Positions 8,090-14,257 of a stretch of DNA of 24,058 bases are shown here, one piece after another. The notes beneath the pieces are model-generated. The model saw only the letters and a program-made list of their open reading frames with translations, did not search any database and was not told where the DNA came from. The number at the start of each line of letters is the position of its first letter. The stretch's first letter is position 1. Source of the DNA: DAOUAM01 sp034433305 (GTDB lineage: Bacteria > Chloroflexota > Dehalococcoidia > Lucifugimonadales > DAOUAM01); assembly GCA_034433305.1 (NCBI GenBank), contig DAOUAM010000012.1, positions 1-24,058 of the forward strand. The letters are read 5' to 3'. Made by a program: the position numbers and the translations under genes.

Positions 8090-8464
8090 TCATGGCCGGG
8101 GCTGTCCCTCCGGCTGCTGCAGCAACTGGAGGATGTTGCCGTCCGGGTCGAGGAAGGTGCAGACCCAGCCACCCCAGTGCTCCCGCTCAGGCGGGCGCAG
8201 GAACTCCACGCCCCTGGAGACCAGCACCCGGTACGCCTGATGGATATCGTCCACCGCGAAGTTGACCATCACCCTGTAAGGGTCGCTGGCGCGGCCATGC
8301 ACCTGCGAGTGGGTGCCGATGCCCAGCCGCATGTTCCCCCACTTGAAGGACACGAAGCCGGGACGCACCGAGTGCGGGCTCAGTCCCAGCGTGTCCCGGT
8401 AGAAGGCAAGCAGCTTCTCCAGGTTGTCGGTCCAGATTATGACGCCGTTAACTCCCTGGAGCAT
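8090..8464 (-). CDS. VOC/glyoxalase-fold protein
   Basis: This is a single vicinal-oxygen-chelate module of 124 residues if it starts at ATG 8464, which has GGGAGGGG about 10 nt upstream; an upstream GTG at 8530 has none and would add non-conserved residues. The fold is marked by LAFYRDTLGL near the N-terminus and FLDPDGNILQLLQ near the end. The usual Glu ligand after DPDGN is Gln113, and no His is visible in the first strand, so metal-dependent glyoxalase or dioxygenase activity is doubtful and a binding role is possible. Its start overlaps the end of the upstream broken gene by 17 nt, suggesting translational coupling. It ends 42 nt from the convergent amidohydrolase gene. Confidence 0.8.
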   Translation of the reverse strand: MLQGVNGVIIWTDNLEKLLAFYRDTLGLSPHSVRPGFVSFKWGNMRLGIGTHSQVHGRASDPYRVMVNFAVDDIHQAYRVLVSRGVEFLRPPEREHWGGWVCTFLDPDGNILQLLQQPEGQPRP

Positions 8465-8833
8465 CCTGGGCTTCCCCTCCCACGCCCTCGTAAATCTCTC
8501 TGCCAGAGGGCAACTGGAAAGTGCGGTCACCGTGGAAGTCGTCCCAGAAGTGGTCTATGGCCTGCTTCAGCAGCACCGTCTGCCGCTGAGGCCCTTGACG
8601 CGCTGGTCCAGCAGCGCGCAGCAGAACGCTCCCATGATGTGCCTGCTCTCGGAGACCTCAGCCCGCAGGCCGAGGTCGTAGAAGTAGTCCTGCAGGAACT
8701 CGGCTATGCGCTGCTGCCAGTAGCCTTCGGCCAGCCGGGCGCACAGCCGCATGTTGCAGCGGGCCAGCACGAAGCCACGGTAAAGCTCGATGTCAGTGTC
8801 GTTGCCCCTGGTCTCACGGATAAAGGTCGCCAT
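8448..8833 (-). pseudogene. Hypothetical gene with an apparent -1 frameshift
   Basis: From ATG 8833 the frame reads MATFIRETRGND and stays coding-like (high GC3, acidic/aromatic composition) until about 8595. There the original frame ends in GRRCC and a stop at 8567, but the -1 frame continues in good codon usage (LLKQAIDHFWDDFHGD and onward) to a TAA at 8448 that overlaps the VOC start. The span is 386 nt, one short of 129 codons, as expected for a single lost base near the GGGCC at about 8590. I do not recognise the family; no motif or membrane segment is apparent. It could be a sequencing or assembly error, a recent pseudogene, or less likely a programmed shift, since no classic slippery heptamer is present. 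Confidence 0.55.
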
Positions 8834-8843
8834 ACTGAAGACC

Positions 8844-8872
8844 ATCTTATGCACGGCGTCCGCGCCCGTCAA
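8844..8872 (-). promoter_or_regulatory. Promoter for the hypothetical/VOC pair, nearly leaderless
   Basis: On the minus strand TTGACG (8872-8867) is followed after 17 nt by TAAGAT (8849-8844). The ATG of the hypothetical gene is at 8833, only 10 nt beyond the -10 box, so a transcript would start within a few bases of the start codon. No ribosome site precedes that ATG, which agrees with leaderless translation. The -35 box matches 5 of 6 positions and the -10 box 4 of 6. Confidence 0.45.
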
Positions 8873-8967
8873 CAAGAGGGTCCCCCGAACAGCCTGCACA
8901 GTCCCCTCAAGTCCTGGACTTGCCCAAGACCGCCCTTGAGGTGGTTTCATATCGGCGCCCAATCGGT

Positions 8968-9137
8968 TATAATTTGGCCTTGGAGACATGATGGAAGGGT
9001 GGAAAGCTTAAAGAGGGGTCTCCAGAAAGGAGGTTGCTGTATTGAGTAGCAGTAGTCGGAGGTGTGCCAGGTAGGTGTTCCCTGGAACACCTCCCTGACG
9101 GGGCTTCGCAGCAACTGCGAGGCCCCGTCTCCTTTTC
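8968..9137 (+). ncRNA. Possible stand-alone small transcript or small-peptide unit
   Basis: Between two minus-strand genes, the + strand shows a perfect TATAAT (8968-8973), a weak TTTCAT 17 nt before it (8945-8950), a strong AAAGGAGG (9026-9033), a 10-codon frame from TTG 9042 to TAG 9074 (MSSSSRRCAR), the inverted repeat AGGTGTTC/GAACACCT (9073-9092), and a 15-bp hairpin (9097-9129) followed by TCCTTTTC. No same-strand gene follows for over 2 kb. It may be a small RNA, a tiny peptide gene, or an antisense leader against the downstream end of the MFS gene. The ribosome site is almost identical to that before the AtzG-like gene. Only the sequence elements are seen; transcription is inferred. 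Confidence 0.35.
9097..9137 (+). terminator. Strong GC hairpin, likely + strand terminator
   Basis: GACGGGGCTTCGCAG at 9097-9111 pairs with CTGCGAGGCCCCGTC at 9115-9129 across a 3-nt loop, with one G-T wobble. It is followed on the + strand by TCCTTTTC, a modest T-run. On the minus strand, where the MFS gene ends at 9171, there is no T-run, so the terminator appears to face the + strand although the hairpin could also stop read-through from the MFS gene. Confidence 0.6.
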
Positions 9138-9170
9138 AGGAGACTTCTTGTTATGGCTGCGCGGCACAGC

Positions 9171-10454
9171 CTATGCGATGTGGGCCGAAGGCACGCCCCG
9201 GGCGTAGATGGCCCGCAGGTGCACCACCATCAGGCTGCCGACCATGAGGGCGACGAAAATGAGGCCCGTCCCGCTGAGAAGCACAGGCGCTGTCATCCAG
9301 GGCAGGTCCATCAGGACGCCGTTGATGGTGTTGAAGCCGCCCATGGTGCCCTGGACGTGCCAGAGGTTGGCGCTCATCACCCGGCCCCGTATGCTGTCCG
9401 GAGCGATGGCCTGGACCGCGCTGTGGCTGAGAGTCATGAAGGCCGCCGTCGAGGCGCCCATGGTCGCGGCAGCGGCCATCGCCTGGGGTACTGTGCTGGT
9501 AAAGCCCAGCACAATGGGCGTCAGGCCGCTCAGGACGCCCACTATGAAGAAAAGCTGCCCCCTCAACACCGAGGCCTCCACCCTGGCCAGCAGCAGATTG
9601 CCCACCACCGAGCCTGCGCCCACGCCGATCATCAGGTAAGTCGGCCCCCCGAACAGGTCTTTCTCGGCCTGCATGCCAAGCTGCGCCCTGGAGAAGAAGG
9701 GGAAGACCGACTCAAAGGCCATAGTCAGGGCGCAGTGAAGGACCGTCAGCAGCATCAGGGACAGCAGCAGCGGGTGGGTGTACACGTAGCGTATGCCGGC
9801 CACCAGGTTGAACAGCACGCTGTGGCCGGCCTCAAGCGTCCCGCTGGAAAGCGTCCTGATGCCCAGCACCTGGCTCCAGCCCACCACGTAGAGCGCGGCG
9901 CACATGAAGAAGGCTGGCTCCGGGGCCACGAAACTGATGATGGGCAAAACCAGCAGCGGCCCTATCATGCGCGACCCCTGCTGCATTAGCTGGTTCAGCG
10001 CCACGGCATTGAGCAGCCGGCCCGGAGGCACGAGGTTGGGCAGCAGCGCCTGGTTGGTGGGCAGCTCGATGGCGCGGATGGAGCCATTTATTACCGCAAG
10101 GCCCAGTATGTGCCACTCGGTTATGGTGCCACTGACCGCCAGGAAGGCCAGCAGCAGGTTCTGGGCCACGTTCAGGCCAAAGGTGAGGGCCAGCACCCTG
10201 CGCCGGTCGAAGCGGTCGGCCAGCAGCCCTGTAAACGGGGTGACTAGCAGGCCAGGAATGAGGGCAGCCGTGGTGACGAAGCCCACCCAGGCATTGGATC
10301 CGGTGAGCTCGAAGACCAGCGCGCCACGCAGCACGATGAGCGCCCACGCCGCTGACTGGGCGCAGGCAGTGGCAAACCACAGGCGTCGGTAATCACCGTA
10401 AGCCAGGGACGAAAAGAACCCTTGTCTCTCGGCTCCCTCGTACGGACGCTTCAA
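9171..10454 (-). CDS. MFS transporter (EntS/MFS_3-like exporter)
   Basis: This is a 12-helix major facilitator protein of about 427 residues. The loop 2-3 signature GLLADRFDRRRVLAL is clear and is repeated in weaker form in the second half (APDSIRGRVM). The overall pattern, including NQALLPNLVPPGRLLNAVAL, is that of the MFS_3/EntS-like exporter group, which pumps siderophores, drugs or small metabolites out. The preferred start is TTG 10454, with GAGG 5 nt upstream; a TTG at 10556, only a few bases after the previous gene, would add 34 residues rich in Pro/Ser/Gln whose codons are visibly less GC-biased and lacks a ribosome site. It follows the metallopeptidase gene on the same strand. Substrate unknown. 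Confidence 0.85.
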   Translation of the reverse strand: MKRPYEGAERQGFFSSLAYGDYRRLWFATACAQSAAWALIVLRGALVFELTGSNAWVGFVTTAALIPGLLVTPFTGLLADRFDRRRVLALTFGLNVAQNLLLAFLAVSGTITEWHILGLAVINGSIRAIELPTNQALLPNLVPPGRLLNAVALNQLMQQGSRMIGPLLVLPIISFVAPEPAFFMCAALYVVGWSQVLGIRTLSSGTLEAGHSVLFNLVAGIRYVYTHPLLLSLMLLTVLHCALTMAFESVFPFFSRAQLGMQAEKDLFGGPTYLMIGVGAGSVVGNLLLARVEASVLRGQLFFIVGVLSGLTPIVLGFTSTVPQAMAAAATMGASTAAFMTLSHSAVQAIAPDSIRGRVMSANLWHVQGTMGGFNTINGVLMDLPWMTAPVLLSGTGLIFVALMVGSLMVVHLRAIYARGVPSAHIA

Positions 10455-10561
10455 ACCTTCCTCAGCCTGTACAGTGGGGACTTCAGATGCCGGCTGCTGG
10501 CCGCTGCGGGCCGGTGGAGAGGAGAAGACAGGCCCTGGACCCAGCGACTGCTGCAAATATA

Positions 10562-11113
10562 TTACGAGTCGTCAAGATTTACAAGGGCCAGTTCCGCCTC
10601 GGGGGCGCGCCAGGCCCAGCCGGGGCGCCGGAGGCGGTAGAAAGGCTGGCCCGAGCGGCGGAACCGCCCCACCACAGTCCAGAGCCATCTCCGGGAGTCC
10701 TGGACCACATCGCCTCTGCGGAAGCGGAAGGGCAGACGCGGCGGGACATTTGCCAGCCCCAACTCCCGCGCCACCCTCAGCGCCCCTTCGCGGTAGTGGA
10801 AGTCGTAGCGCAGGAGCTCCAGGCGGCCAGCGCGCTGTAGGCCCTGGGCAAGCCGCCGCCAGAAGCGCGGGCTATGGCCCTCGCGGGACCTGGCCTGGGC
10901 ATGGGCCAGCTCGTGGGCCAGGACATACCACAGGCGCTCCGGCTCCCCACTCAGCTCCTCCCTGCCAATGGAGATGTAGCCACGGGTACGCCACCACTCG
11001 CCCCCGTGGCCTCTTCTGGCCCGAACGGGCGGCACATGGGCAAAGCCGCAGGCCCTGGCTACCTCTTCCGCCAGGCCCTGGAGTACACCGTCTTCAACAG
11101 CACGCCGTGGCAT
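10562..11113 (-). CDS. YgjP/SprT-like zinc metallopeptidase with a C-terminal extension
   Basis: The 183-residue product has HELAH at residues 67-71 and a third likely ligand His80 within GHSPRFW. The spacing and the H-S-P-R-F-W motif are those of the YgjP/WLM (DUF45) and SprT-like gluzincin-type peptidases. Zinc ligands would be His67, His71 and His80, with Glu68 as the base. After the peptidase core, residues from about 125 (PFRFRRGDVVQDSRRW onward) form a strand-rich segment with regularly spaced Trp and Arg, possibly a small beta-barrel for nucleic acid or protein binding; I do not recognise it. No signal peptide. The ATG at 11113 has only a weak ribosome site. It is followed directly by the MFS gene, without an obvious functional link. 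Confidence 0.75.
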   Translation of the reverse strand: MPRRAVEDGVLQGLAEEVARACGFAHVPPVRARRGHGGEWWRTRGYISIGREELSGEPERLWYVLAHELAHAQARSREGHSPRFWRRLAQGLQRAGRLELLRYDFHYREGALRVARELGLANVPPRLPFRFRRGDVVQDSRRWLWTVVGRFRRSGQPFYRLRRPGWAWRAPEAELALVNLDDS

Positions 11114-11235
11114 AGCCGGCCCCGAAAGGAGCGGGCACAGGCAACCTCGGACATACGCGGGCCTCTCTTATCACGCTCCGGTGCATCATGGGGATGATAC
11201 TACGATGCATGGGAGGAAGAGGTCAATGCATGAAC

Positions 11236-11518
11236 ACCTCTGTAACAGAGGCGTACACAGACCTGTGTAACACCTGTGGTCTCGGAGGCTGTGCCCTGTT
11301 CTCCCCTCCTGGGCGTGGCCTGGCGGGCAAGGCCAGCCCCCGGCCAGCCGCCAGCCCCCTCTCTAACTCTCCCCCAAAGGGGGCGAGAAATGTCCCTTTC
11401 CCCTGTAGGGGAAGGCCAGGAAGGGGGCATGCTGACCTGTGCAGCAGCCTTATGCCCATGGGCACCTTGAGTCCTGCCAGGTGTTCCACAGGTCTGTATG
11501 CGTCCGTGTTACAGAGGT
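11236..11518. mobile_element. MITE-like element: 41-bp inverted repeats around a hairpin repeat
   Basis: The left arm (11236-11276) and the right arm (11478-11518) are inverted copies matching at 35 of 41 positions. Between them lies a third copy of the intergenic hairpin repeat (11350-11428). Each arm contains TGTAACA-type cores, including the perfect palindrome CCTCTGTAACAGAGG at 11237-11251. There is no transposase gene. A non-autonomous transposable element is the simplest reading; paired operator sites forming a DNA loop in front of the ThDP gene is the alternative. The remaining part of this 509-nt gap, 11114-11235, holds only small inverted repeats such as ATCAT/ATGAT near 11185-11198. 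Confidence 0.6.
11350..11428 (+). repeat. Third copy of the hairpin-rich intergenic repeat
   Basis: This 79-nt stretch aligns along its length with the two units at 5246-5416, from CCCCCTCTCT through CTCCCCC, the CCCCTGTAGGGG hairpin and GGCCAGGAAGGGGGC. It lacks the CAGACGTCTG palindrome that opens the other copies. It lies inside the 41-bp inverted-repeat element. Confidence 0.8.
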
Positions 11519-11554
11519 CAGTAGCCAGTACAGGCCTGGCAGATTGCCTGGCCC

Positions 11555-11582
11555 TTGACACCCTACCTTCCAGGAATACAAT
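11555..11582 (+). promoter_or_regulatory. Sigma-70-type promoter of the ThDP/AKR operon
   Basis: A perfect TTGACA (11555-11560) and TACAAT (11577-11582) are separated by 16 nt and lie about 40 nt before the ThDP gene start. The inverted repeat GCGAG/CTCGC just after the -10 box, near 11585-11597, covers the expected transcription start and could be an operator. The promoter begins 36 nt after the right arm of the inverted-repeat element, so insertion or regulator binding there could affect it. Confidence 0.65.
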
Positions 11583-11622
11583 GGGGCGAGCGTCTCGCGT
11601 ACCATCATAGCCAGGAGGAGTC

Positions 11623-13317
11623 ATGAGCGCACCCAGAAGGTTGACCGGAAGCCACCTCATCGCCAGGTCACTGCAGCTTGAAGGCATCAAGAACATCTTC
11701 ACACTGGCTGGCGACCACGTGCTGCCGGTCCTGGACGTCATGAGCGATATGGACTTCCGGTTCATAGACACGCGCCATGAGCAGGCTGCTGTGCACATGG
11801 CCGACGCCTGGGGGCGCCTCACCGGACAGCCGGGCGTCGCCATGTACACCACGCCTGGCTTCGCCAACGCCATCCCCGGCCTTGCCAACGCATGGCACTC
11901 GGGCAGCCCTCTACTGTCCATCAGCGGCTCCGCCGAACTGATAGAGCTGGGACGCGGCGCTATGCAGGAGATTGACCAGGTCGGCATGGCCAGGCCCACC
12001 ACCAAGGGCGCCTGGATAGTCACTGACGCCCGCCGTATCCCGGACATGATCGCCCACGCCCTGCGCGTCGCCTACAGCGGCAGGCGCGGGCCGGTGCACC
12101 TGACCATCCCCGTGGACGTCCAGCAACAGCAGGTGTGGGAAGAGGAGGTCGTCTTCTATCAGCCTCAAGAGTACCGCAGCATGGGGCCTTCGCCGGCTGG
12201 CGCGGAGCAGGTGCGCCAGGCTATCGAGCTGCTGCACGGCGCACGCAGGCCCCTCGTCATCGCCGGCAGCGCCGCCGCCTACTCCCAGTCCGGCGAAGCG
12301 CTCCAGCAGTTCATCGAGACTACCCATGTCCCCCTGATGACCGAAGGAGACGCCCGCGGCCTGGTGCCCGATGACCACCCCTACTGCTTCGGCTTCTTCG
12401 ACAGCGGGCTGAACCGGGCCGCCCGCCTGCTGCGCCAGGCCGACGTGGTTGTGCTCCTGGGGCGCAAGCAGGACCTGATCATCGGCTACGGCATGCCTCC
12501 TACCATCGGCGCTGGCGCCAGGGTCATCCAGGTTGACCCCTCCGCCGCCGAGATCGGGCGCAACCGCGGCGTCACGGTGGGCATTGTGGGCGACGTGGAG
12601 GCTGTAGTACGCCAGCTCACAGAGGAGGCCACCAGGCACACCTGGAAGGACCTGCCCTGGCTGGACCAGCTCAGGGCCGAGCGCGAGGCCCAGATGGAGG
12701 CCCTGGAGTCGCTGGCGGTGCCCCAGGCACCCATGCACGCCATGTACGTGCACAGGGTCTTGCGCCAGTACATCGGCCCCAACGATTTCCTGGTCTTCGA
12801 TGGCGGCGACTTCTGCCACTTTGGCCGCGCCTACCATCCGGCCCTGAAGCCCAGGAGCTGGTGGTACCTGCCCACCCTGGGCATGCTGGGGTCGGCGCTG
12901 CCCACCGCCATAGCCATCAAGCTGGCTTACCCCGACAGGCGCGTCATAATGTTCACCGGCGACGGCTCCTTTGGCTTTAACGGCATGGAGTTCGACACCG
13001 CCGTGCGCCACAACCTGCCGGTGGTCGCCATCATGGGCAATGACGCCGCCTGGGGCATTGACCGCCAGATACAGCTTGGCGTTTACGGCCGGGCCGTCGC
13101 CACCGACCTGCTGCCCACGCGCTACGACCAGGTGGTGCGCGGGCTGGGCGGCTATGGCGAGCTTGTGGAGAACCCCGAGGAACTGCCCTCGGCCATCGAG
13201 CGGGCGCTGAAGCTGGAGCGCCCGGCGCTCATCAACGTACAGGTGCAGCGCGCCATCAGCCCGCGCGCGGAGGCCGCCATCGCCCGCTGGAAGAGCCATA
13301 TGCCCCAGCCACTTTAG
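11623..13317 (+). CDS. Thiamine diphosphate-binding enzyme (acetolactate synthase/2-oxoacid decarboxylase-like)
   Basis: The 564-residue product has the three-domain layout of the ThDP-dependent acetolactate synthase, oxalyl-CoA decarboxylase and benzoylformate decarboxylase group. The PYR domain carries the catalytic Glu53 (RHEQAA); the central domain follows at about residues 190-330; the PP domain has the ThDP/Mg motif from GDGS at 446-449 to ND at 473-474. ATG 11623 has AGGAGGAG upstream. The aldo/keto reductase gene starts 11 nt later, so the pair is almost surely co-transcribed. A 2-oxoacid decarboxylase or carboligase whose aldehyde or ketol product is reduced by that AKR would make sense; this is inference. 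True acetolactate synthase in valine synthesis is less likely without a small-subunit gene nearby. Confidence 0.88.
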   Translation: MSAPRRLTGSHLIARSLQLEGIKNIFTLAGDHVLPVLDVMSDMDFRFIDTRHEQAAVHMADAWGRLTGQPGVAMYTTPGFANAIPGLANAWHSGSPLLSISGSAELIELGRGAMQEIDQVGMARPTTKGAWIVTDARRIPDMIAHALRVAYSGRRGPVHLTIPVDVQQQQVWEEEVVFYQPQEYRSMGPSPAGAEQVRQAIELLHGARRPLVIAGSAAAYSQSGEALQQFIETTHVPLMTEGDARGLVPDDHPYCFGFFDSGLNRAARLLRQADVVVLLGRKQDLIIGYGMPPTIGAGARVIQVDPSAAEIGRNRGVTVGIVGDVEAVVRQLTEEATRHTWKDLPWLDQLRAEREAQMEALESLAVPQAPMHAMYVHRVLRQYIGPNDFLVFDGGDFCHFGRAYHPALKPRSWWYLPTLGMLGSALPTAIAIKLAYPDRRVIMFTGDGSFGFNGMEFDTAVRHNLPVVAIMGNDAAWGIDRQIQLGVYGRAVATDLLPTRYDQVVRGLGGYGELVENPEELPSAIERALKLERPALINVQVQRAISPRAEAAIARWKSHMPQPL

Positions 13318-13328
13318 GAGGAGAGGGA

Positions 13329-14204
13329 ATGGAGAAGCGCAGGCTTGGCCGCACAGGCCACATGAGCACGGTGGTCACCTTCGGCACCTTCAGCGTGGGC
13401 CGCATCGAGCAGAAGGAGGCCGACAAGGTCATCCAGATGGTGCTGGGCCACGGAGTCAACCACGTTGACATCGCGCCCAGGTACGGCGAGGCCATGGAAC
13501 GCCTGGCCCCCTGGATGCCCAGGGTACGCGAAAGCATATTCCTGGGCGCCAAAACGGCCATGCGCACCAGGAAAGAGGCGTGGGACGACATACGTAGCTG
13601 TATGCGCCGCCTGGGCGTGGACTCCTTCGACCTGTTCCAGCTCCACGCCGTGATAACCATGGAGGAGCTGGACGCGGTGACCGCGCCAGGAGGCGCGCTG
13701 GAGGCGCTGGTGGAGATGCGGGAGCAGGGGCTGACCCGGTGGATAGGCATCACCGGCCATGGGCCTGAGGTCCCCAGAGTACACCTGGAGGCGCTGCGCC
13801 GCTTCGACTTCGATACCATCATGTTCCCGGTCAACGCCGCCATGTACCGCGACCCGGACTACCGCGCCGCCGCCGAGAGGCTGCTGGCCGAGGCCGCCGC
13901 CCGCGACGTGGGCATCCAGGCCATCAAGATGATCGCTCGCGGCGGCTGGGGCGACCATCCCCACCAGTACAACACCTGGTACGACCCTCACCGTGAGCAG
14001 GAGGACATAGACCGGGCGCTGTGGTGGCAGTTATCCCAGCCCATCCACACGGCCCCCAGCGCCGGCGACCCGGCCCTTGTAGCCAGGGTGCTGGACGCCG
14101 CCGAGCGCTTCCGCCGGCTGACGCCCCGTGAGCAGGAGGCCGTGGTGAGCAGCCAGCGCCCTCCCCTGCCGGAGCCAAGGCTGGCCATCCCGGCGGCTAC
14201 GTAG
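13329..14204 (+). CDS. Aldo/keto reductase
   Basis: This 291-residue AKR has the catalytic tetrad Asp47, Tyr52 (DIAPRYGEAME), Lys75 (LGAKT) and His106 (QLHAV), so it should be an active NAD(P)H-dependent carbonyl reductase or, in reverse, a sugar dehydrogenase. The N-terminal hairpin (RRLGRTGHMSTVVTFGTF) is typical. The barrel ends early, and the last third, with a Trp/His-rich GGWGDHPHQYNTWYDPH segment, differs from standard AKRs; this matches a subgroup often found in environmental genomes. ATG 13329 follows AGGAGGAGAGGG and lies 11 nt after the ThDP gene. It probably handles an aldehyde or ketol made by that enzyme. A terminator facing the opposite strand lies just after its end. Confidence 0.88.
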   Translation: MEKRRLGRTGHMSTVVTFGTFSVGRIEQKEADKVIQMVLGHGVNHVDIAPRYGEAMERLAPWMPRVRESIFLGAKTAMRTRKEAWDDIRSCMRRLGVDSFDLFQLHAVITMEELDAVTAPGGALEALVEMREQGLTRWIGITGHGPEVPRVHLEALRRFDFDTIMFPVNAAMYRDPDYRAAAERLLAEAAARDVGIQAIKMIARGGWGDHPHQYNTWYDPHREQEDIDRALWWQLSQPIHTAPSAGDPALVARVLDAAERFRRLTPREQEAVVSSQRPPLPEPRLAIPAAT

Positions 14205-14210
14205 TGCGCG

Positions 14211-14250
14211 AATGAAAAGGGCGGGAGCGCTCCAACGCACGCCCCCGCCC
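14211..14250 (-). terminator. Intrinsic terminator of the rhamnonate-dehydratase-like gene
   Basis: On the minus strand an 11-bp GC-rich stem (14250-14240 with 14229-14219, one mismatch, 10-nt loop) is followed by TTTTCATT. It sits 7 nt past the stop of the minus-strand gene and also lies 14 nt after the convergent aldo/keto reductase gene, so the hairpin may slow both polymerases; only the minus strand has a T-run. Confidence 0.85.
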
Positions 14251-14257
14251 TGTGGCC

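Noticed and set aside
9042..9129. The 10-codon frame plus hairpins as an attenuator
   Set aside because: An attenuator needs a downstream gene on the same strand; the next one lies beyond 11.6 kb, and no competing anti-terminator pairing is apparent.
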